Origin: Firm-04 sp964392175
GTDB taxonomy: Bacteria; Bacillota; Clostridia; Oscillospirales; Ruminococcaceae
Reading direction: 5' to 3'
Length of the DNA stretch: 64,000 bases
Assembly (NCBI GenBank): GCA_964392175.1
Contig: CAYMOJ010000001.1
Location: 62,001 to 126,000 of the forward strand
Positions 59,903 to 64,000 of the stretch are shown one piece after another. Both the position numbers and the translations under genes were made by a program. The notes beneath the pieces were generated by a model that saw only the letters and a program-made list of their open reading frames with translations, was not told where the DNA came from and did no database searches. How positions within the stretch are numbered: the first letter of the stretch is position 1; each line of letters opens with the position of its first letter.

Positions 59903-61615
59903 TTATGGTGTGGTAGTCGTTTCTGCCGACGCATAAGCTGTCAAAGCTTTTGCAAGATACTCCTCCAGATAATCATTGCGATGGTTGATAAAGCGACTGA
60001 TCAGTGCTGTCTGTGGCATAAAATTTTCGTACCATGTCCAGATTTCCTGATTGTGCTTTTTCTCGTTCTCCATATACTCATAGTAATAGCGCATCTCAAA
60101 GAAGCGTTCTGTGTTCATGGCGTCCAGCGTATCCTGCATATTTTCCGCTGAAAGTACGCCATTCATCAAGCGTTCCATCTCGCCACGGAAAAACGCACGG
60201 CAATCCGCACGAGCAAGCAGTTTTGCAAACAGTGGCGAATAACGATCATCGCCCTCGGTGAGAATATGCTGTAGATTATTGTATTCTGCCTGCGTTTCGT
60301 CCTGTTCATACAAGCCCATGGAATAGTCCATGTCATGCAGCAAATACCGCCATCTGCCGTCCTGATGGGTGTCATCGATATATTCCTCCCCTTCGGCAGC
60401 AAAATATCGGTAGCACTTGAAGTTGTTCTGTGGCCAATCGTTGTTATTCACGCAGATATTAAACGCAAAATTTTGCAGATAATTTTCCACATCCATGAAC
60501 CTGCAAAGCTCTGCATACACAGCATCATCGGTCAAATCCGAGGCAGCAAAATCGTTATAACGGTTATTGTATTCCAGCGCAATGGCTGCTGTGGCAGCAT
60601 CTTCCTCGTCCACATTCATTTCTGTATCCTTGCCTTCCAGCACTTCGTATTTGCCGGAATCGCCACCGTACTTATCCTTGAATAAATCATCACAAACGGC
60701 TTCATGCAAATATACCAGCCCGTAATATTCTCCATTGAGATAAACCACCGCAGGCACAACTGCCTCACAATCGGTATAGCCTGCCTGCGCCGCCAGCCGC
60801 TGATTCAGCTCATCGCGAACAAACCCGAACTGATAATCGTTGCCGTAACTGCGCAATACCAGCTTATCATACTGATCGATGATATTGCCATCTGCACCTT
60901 CTGTACCGAACACATCCAGTGAAAACTTTCCGTAATCAGGATCGTATTCCTTACGGGCAAACAGCTTGAACGACTTCTGCGCAGAAAACCGTGACGCTGC
61001 ACCATATATCCGAATGCCTGCATTTTGCTCAAATACAATGCTGCCATCACGATTGATTGCCTCAACATAGACCTCTCGTTCGCTTTCTCTGCCACGCTGT
61101 TCCACATTTTCACCGTACATAATGCCATCCGGCTCTTCGTATAATTCAGCAGGCTCACCACTGATAGAAAACATAATATGTCGATATCGACTTTCCACAT
61201 CCATGGCGCAAAAGAAGGTTCGGGTAACGATCTCTGATTCCGTACCGTCAGCAAAATATGCCTTTGCACGCAGCACTAACGAAGTGGGAAAGTTACTGCC
61301 CGTTTCGCCCTGCATCCGAATGGGCGCGGTAACGTCATAGAGTGTATCGCTTTCATCAGGCTTGCTGCCATCCAATGTATAGTAAATTTTGGTGCCTTCG
61401 GGGGCGGAAAAAATCAGCTCTGTAGGTGCTGTGAGAAAATTCTCACTACTCGCTTTTACCTTGGCAGCGTTAAATTCTACAGCAACAAGCTGCTGATATT
61501 GCACCACGGATTCCACTTGTCCTGCATCGCTTACGGAACTGTTTTCTCCGCAGGCAGTCATCACACCACAGGCAAACACCACCGCCAACAACACTGCAAA
61601 AATTCGTTTGTTCAT
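59903..61615 (-). CDS. CotH kinase-domain lipoprotein with chitobiase-like domain
   Basis: A 570-residue lipoprotein (lipobox VMTAC, Cys22). Residues about 60-135 form a chitobiase/hexosaminidase C-terminal-like beta domain (GTKIYYTLDGSKPDESDTLY). The rest is a CotH domain: RIYGAASRFSAQKSFKLFARKEY, LRSYGNDYQFGFVRDELNQRLA, NGEYYGLVYLHEAV, FNICVNNNDWPQNNFKCYR and LLHDMDYSMG. CotH proteins are atypical secreted protein kinases, in Bacillus acting on spore coat proteins; in cellulosomal Ruminococcus they often carry dockerins, absent here. GGAGG precedes the start. Confidence 0.88.
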   Translation of the reverse strand: MNKRIFAVLLAVVFACGVMTACGENSSVSDAGQVESVVQYQQLVAVEFNAAKVKASSENFLTAPTELIFSAPEGTKIYYTLDGSKPDESDTLYDVTAPIRMQGETGSNFPTSLVLRAKAYFADGTESEIVTRTFFCAMDVESRYRHIMFSISGEPAELYEEPDGIMYGENVEQRGRESEREVYVEAINRDGSIVFEQNAGIRIYGAASRFSAQKSFKLFARKEYDPDYGKFSLDVFGTEGADGNIIDQYDKLVLRSYGNDYQFGFVRDELNQRLAAQAGYTDCEAVVPAVVYLNGEYYGLVYLHEAVCDDLFKDKYGGDSGKYEVLEGKDTEMNVDEEDAATAAIALEYNNRYNDFAASDLTDDAVYAELCRFMDVENYLQNFAFNICVNNNDWPQNNFKCYRYFAAEGEEYIDDTHQDGRWRYLLHDMDYSMGLYEQDETQAEYNNLQHILTEGDDRYSPLFAKLLARADCRAFFRGEMERLMNGVLSAENMQDTLDAMNTERFFEMRYYYEYMENEKKHNQEIWTWYENFMPQTALISRFINHRNDYLEEYLAKALTAYASAETTTTP

Positions 61616-61722
61616 GATATCCTCCGGAATGCTGCTTTTTGTACATCGTCATAATAGCGTATCTCTGACCAAAAGATAGCCCTACAACGACAATCGTTTT
61701 CTTGTTGAGCAAATAAACATTG

Positions 61723-61761
61723 ACCCAAAAGCAAGAGGGAAACCACGAAAAGGCTTCCCTC
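61723..61761 (-). terminator. Intrinsic terminator after the ATP-grasp pair
   Basis: Minus-strand stem GAGGGAA/TTCCCTC (61755-61761 with 61735-61741) with a T-rich tail TTGCTTTTGGG. Confidence 0.72.
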
Positions 61762-61768
61762 CATTGTG

Positions 61769-62569
61769 CTACTGATGCATCCGTAACTCCGCTGCAATAT
61801 GCGCCGCAAGATCCTGTACCGGATCCGGCTTTGTATACTGATACAACATTCTACACCCCACCGCATCCTCAATTTCGCCAATCACATAGCCACCATTGGG
61901 ATGCCGTAACAAATCTACGCCAACAAAATCGGGTTGCAACAGCTTGATAACCTGCGCTACGATCTCGCACTGCATATCATCGAGCATCACCGGCTCAGCT
62001 TCCCCCCCAAGGGAATAATTGCTACGAAAATCCACATGAGAGGTACGAAGCATTGCTGCATAGGGCTTGCCACCCAGCACATAAATGCGCGTATCCCAGC
62101 CATGTATCATAGGTTGCTGCACCAGAAACTGTTCCGGCAATGTTGCTTTGGCAGCAAGATATTCCACATCATTGTGCACAAGCTGCACGCCTGCGCCACC
62201 ATGACCATCCACCGGCTTGCACACCACGGGATAAACTTCTGACATTGGCGTTTGATGATTGCATAGGGTCGTCTGTGCCACAGGCAGACCATGCCGCTGT
62301 AAAAAGCAATGTGTCTTCCACTTATCATTCGCAATATCGGTAATCAGCGCACGATTGAAGCACCGCACACCTTGGCTCTCATACCGTTTGGAAATATCTG
62401 CATTACGACTGCGGTTGATAACAAAATCTGCCGGAGGTGCCGAAGAAAGACCTTCAACAATTGCCACAGCCAGATTCAATCCATGGGAACGTACCGCATC
62501 ACACAATCGCGCTGCAAACCAATGGTTTTTACGCAAATCTTCTGCCTGATAGAGCAAAAGACCATTCAC
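61769..62569 (-). CDS. ATP-grasp ligase, RimK-like (second of pair)
   Basis: This 266-residue protein contains an ATP-grasp domain: PVVCKPVDGHGGAGVQLV (phosphate-binding loop), FLVQQPMIHGWDTRIYVLGG, and metal-binding acidic residues in FVGVDLLRHPNGGYVIGEIED. ATP-grasp ligases join a carboxylate to an amine via an acyl phosphate; RimK-like members add amino acids to proteins, cofactors or peptides. The Asn of the usual EVN triad is replaced (GEIED), which may alter metal binding. Its start overlaps the upstream paralogue stop (ATGA). Confidence 0.85.
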   Translation of the reverse strand: MNGLLLYQAEDLRKNHWFAARLCDAVRSHGLNLAVAIVEGLSSAPPADFVINRSRNADISKRYESQGVRCFNRALITDIANDKWKTHCFLQRHGLPVAQTTLCNHQTPMSEVYPVVCKPVDGHGGAGVQLVHNDVEYLAAKATLPEQFLVQQPMIHGWDTRIYVLGGKPYAAMLRTSHVDFRSNYSLGGEAEPVMLDDMQCEIVAQVIKLLQPDFVGVDLLRHPNGGYVIGEIEDAVGCRMLYQYTKPDPVQDLAAHIAAELRMHQ

Positions 62570-63534
62570 TGTACGTCATCCACCATAACGGTCGGGATCG
62601 CAGACCCGGCATCGGCCTTCTGCTTTTTCACCTCAGAACGAATATGCCACATCATATCCAGTGCAGGATTCACTCCACAACAGTCAATGGTGCTTTGCAG
62701 CTGCGGATTGGAGTTGACCTCGCAGACATAACGCTCGTCCTCGGTGCGACCCAGCAGAATATCCACGCCTGCAAAGTCCAGACCCAGTGCAGCAGTTGCA
62801 TCCAACGCAAGCTTTTCCTCCAACGGAGTAATGGCTCTTGCGCTGGCAGTGCCACCATTGGAAATGTTGGAACGAAACTCACCGGTCGCCGCATGGCGCT
62901 CCATGGCACAAATGACCTTTCCTCCTACGACCGTCACACGAAGATCTTTGCCGCAACTTGCCTCAATATAACGCTGGAACAGACAATTACGCTCTCCAAT
63001 ACGCGCGAGCACCTTGGTGGCCTCTGCCAAATTGCGCACCAGATACACCTGCTGACCAAAGCTGCCGCAGTTTTCCTTAATGATCATAGGCCAACCAAGC
63101 ATTTTGCCCGCCTGCTCCGCAGCGGCACCATTACGGTTACAGCCGGGGAATACAATCGGTGCAGGAATGGTGTCGGGGATGGTAATGCCTTTTTCAGCCA
63201 GCAGCAAAGCGGTTTTGACCTTATCGTCAGCGGCTGCAATAGCATCTGCACGATTAAACAGACGCAAACCGGCAAGCTCCAAGGCGCGTGCAAGCATGAT
63301 ATCCTTATCCCAAAAGATCACGAAATCGGGGCGTGGCTCTCTTGCCTTACTGCCAATGATGGTAGGCAGGGCGTCAGAGCTCCACATAGAATAGCGCAGC
63401 TCTGCTTTCTCAGCAGATTCGGCAAGCAGTTTATAGAGCGAACGAAATTTTGCCGGATTGTAATAGCTGTTTACGATCAGCCAGCCGTTGAAAGTTTCCA
63501 TGGTGATGTTGTTACCGTCAATGGGGGCACCCAT
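62566..63534 (-). CDS. ATP-grasp ligase, RimK-like (first of pair)
   Basis: This 322-residue protein has an N-terminal pre-ATP-grasp domain (DFVIFWDKDIMLARALELAG, LFNRADAIAAADDKVKTA) and an ATP-grasp domain (MIIKENCGSFGQQVYLV, LFQRYIEASCGKDLRVTVVGG, SNGGTASARAI, DFAGVDILLG, VCEVNSNPQL with metal Glu and Asn). It is a complete RimK/LysX-type ligase. The start MGAPIDGN at 63534 follows AAGGAG. It lies just after the FGGY kinase gene, and the two ligases probably act in sequence or as a heteromer. The substrate is unknown. Confidence 0.88.
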   Translation of the reverse strand: MGAPIDGNNITMETFNGWLIVNSYYNPAKFRSLYKLLAESAEKAELRYSMWSSDALPTIIGSKAREPRPDFVIFWDKDIMLARALELAGLRLFNRADAIAAADDKVKTALLLAEKGITIPDTIPAPIVFPGCNRNGAAAEQAGKMLGWPMIIKENCGSFGQQVYLVRNLAEATKVLARIGERNCLFQRYIEASCGKDLRVTVVGGKVICAMERHAATGEFRSNISNGGTASARAITPLEEKLALDATAALGLDFAGVDILLGRTEDERYVCEVNSNPQLQSTIDCCGVNPALDMMWHIRSEVKKQKADAGSAIPTVMVDDVQ

Positions 63535-63587
63535 TGACCGGCGCTCCTTTCTCAGTGTTGATAATGTTGATAATAAAGCGGAAAAGC

Positions 63588-64000
63588 TCAAAGGGCTGCA
63601 AGGGTTGCAAATTCTTCTTTCAGTGCAGGATAAATGCGGCGATAAAGCTGATAATACGGCTCATATGCTGCCATTTGATCCGCATTGGGAGAACAGGTCT
63701 GATTGGTTTTGATGATCGTTTTGCAGGCATCTGCCACAGAAGAATAGTACCCCGTGCCGACCATTGCCAGGATCGCAACACCCAATGCGGGACCTTCCTT
63801 AGATGCAAGCGTCTGGATGGGGCAACCGTAGAGATCAGCAAGCATCTGCCGCCACAGCGGGGAGGAGCCACCGCCGCCACAAGCCATCATGTCATTTACG
63901 GTGATGTTCATCTCGCGGAACACCTCTAAACAATCGCGCAGCGAATAAGTAACGCCCTCCATGACCGCACGCAGCATATCCCGCTTCGTATGTATGGCAG
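63588..64000 (-). CDS. FGGY-family carbohydrate kinase, xylulokinase-like (partial C-terminus)
   Basis: Only the C-terminal 136 residues are present; the gene continues past the right edge (the frame stays open to 64000). MLRAVMEGVTYSLRD, ACGGGGSSPLWRQMLADLYG and EGPALGVAILAMVGTGYY are the C-terminal FGGY motifs, closest to xylulokinase. It would phosphorylate D-xylulose from xylan breakdown, fitting the GH43 and GH3 enzymes nearby. It precedes the ATP-grasp pair by 53 bases. Confidence 0.88.
   Translation of the reverse strand, partial: AIHTKRDMLRAVMEGVTYSLRDCLEVFREMNITVNDMMACGGGGSSPLWRQMLADLYGCPIQTLASKEGPALGVAILAMVGTGYYSSVADACKTIIKTNQTCSPNADQMAAYEPYYQLYRRIYPALKEEFATLAAL

Noticed and set aside
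1..64000. tRNA or rRNA genes, CRISPR repeats, insertion sequences, prophage genes
   Set aside because: Intergenic regions were scanned by eye for cloverleaf ends, regular direct repeats, transposase motifs and phage proteins; none was convincing.

Overview
The window reads as a chromosomal segment of a cellulolytic, cellulosome-forming Ruminococcus (Clostridia, Oscillospiraceae). The strongest evidence is a secreted family-48 cellobiohydrolase ending in a type I dockerin (14333-16792). Supporting evidence is a lipoprotein GH5 endoglucanase, cytoplasmic GH3 and GH43 enzymes, a CotH-domain lipoprotein and Gram-positive housekeeping gene order. Base composition is near 50% G+C, which fits R. champanellensis or R. 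flavefaciens relatives; the species is inferred, not shown. No rRNA, tRNA, CRISPR array, insertion sequence or phage gene was recognised.

Layout. 1-1107 (minus): a partial phosphatase and rsmE. 1247-4385 (plus): a gatC-gatA-gatB operon behind an attenuator-like leader. 4465-13654 (minus): a BclA/C1q-like surface protein, a GH3 enzyme with a DUF4129-like membrane protein, and a GldA/GldF/GldG/DUF4340 ABC system. 13985-18135 (plus): GH48-dockerin with a long leader, and a TM-helix-repeat channel-like protein. 18209-20580 (minus): GH43, DUF2752 and DUF4190 proteins. 20728-22476 (plus): an ABC-F protein with a leader ORF. From 22594 to the end everything is on the minus strand. In order these are: GNAT with a structured leader; murF-ddl; an amino-sugar cluster (epimerase, ROK kinase, NagA-kinase fusion); tadA-CPBP; an acyl-transfer locus (DUF4358-DHHW, MBOAT, DHHW, DUF1292); a spore SASP; GH5; lon-engB; tig, clpP and clpX; thrC and a phosphoesterase; rplS, two lepB, rbgA, rnhB and yraN; the tmk to DUF2344 operon; CotH; two ATP-grasp ligases; and a truncated FGGY kinase.

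How it fits together. GH48 and GH5 act on cellulose outside the cell, while GH3 and GH43 lack signal peptides and would finish imported oligosaccharides. The tig, clpP, clpX and lon genes form a folding and proteolysis block. The rplS-to-yraN block is the usual Firmicutes ribosome/secretion cluster, here with two signal peptidases.

Most noteworthy observations: (1) a gatA whose product lacks all three amidase catalytic residues, inside an otherwise normal gatCAB operon; (2) a roughly 160-nt leader upstream of a GNAT gene with interlocking helices and a Shine-Dalgarno-sequestering arm, resembling an uncharacterised riboswitch or translational switch; (3) a NagA-NahK-type fusion; (4) a 30-bp hairpin element whose 12-base core recurs in a second intergenic hairpin; (5) a tandem pair of RimK-like ATP-grasp ligases. 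Strong sigma-A-type promoters with 17-18 base spacers could be read directly for many transcription units.
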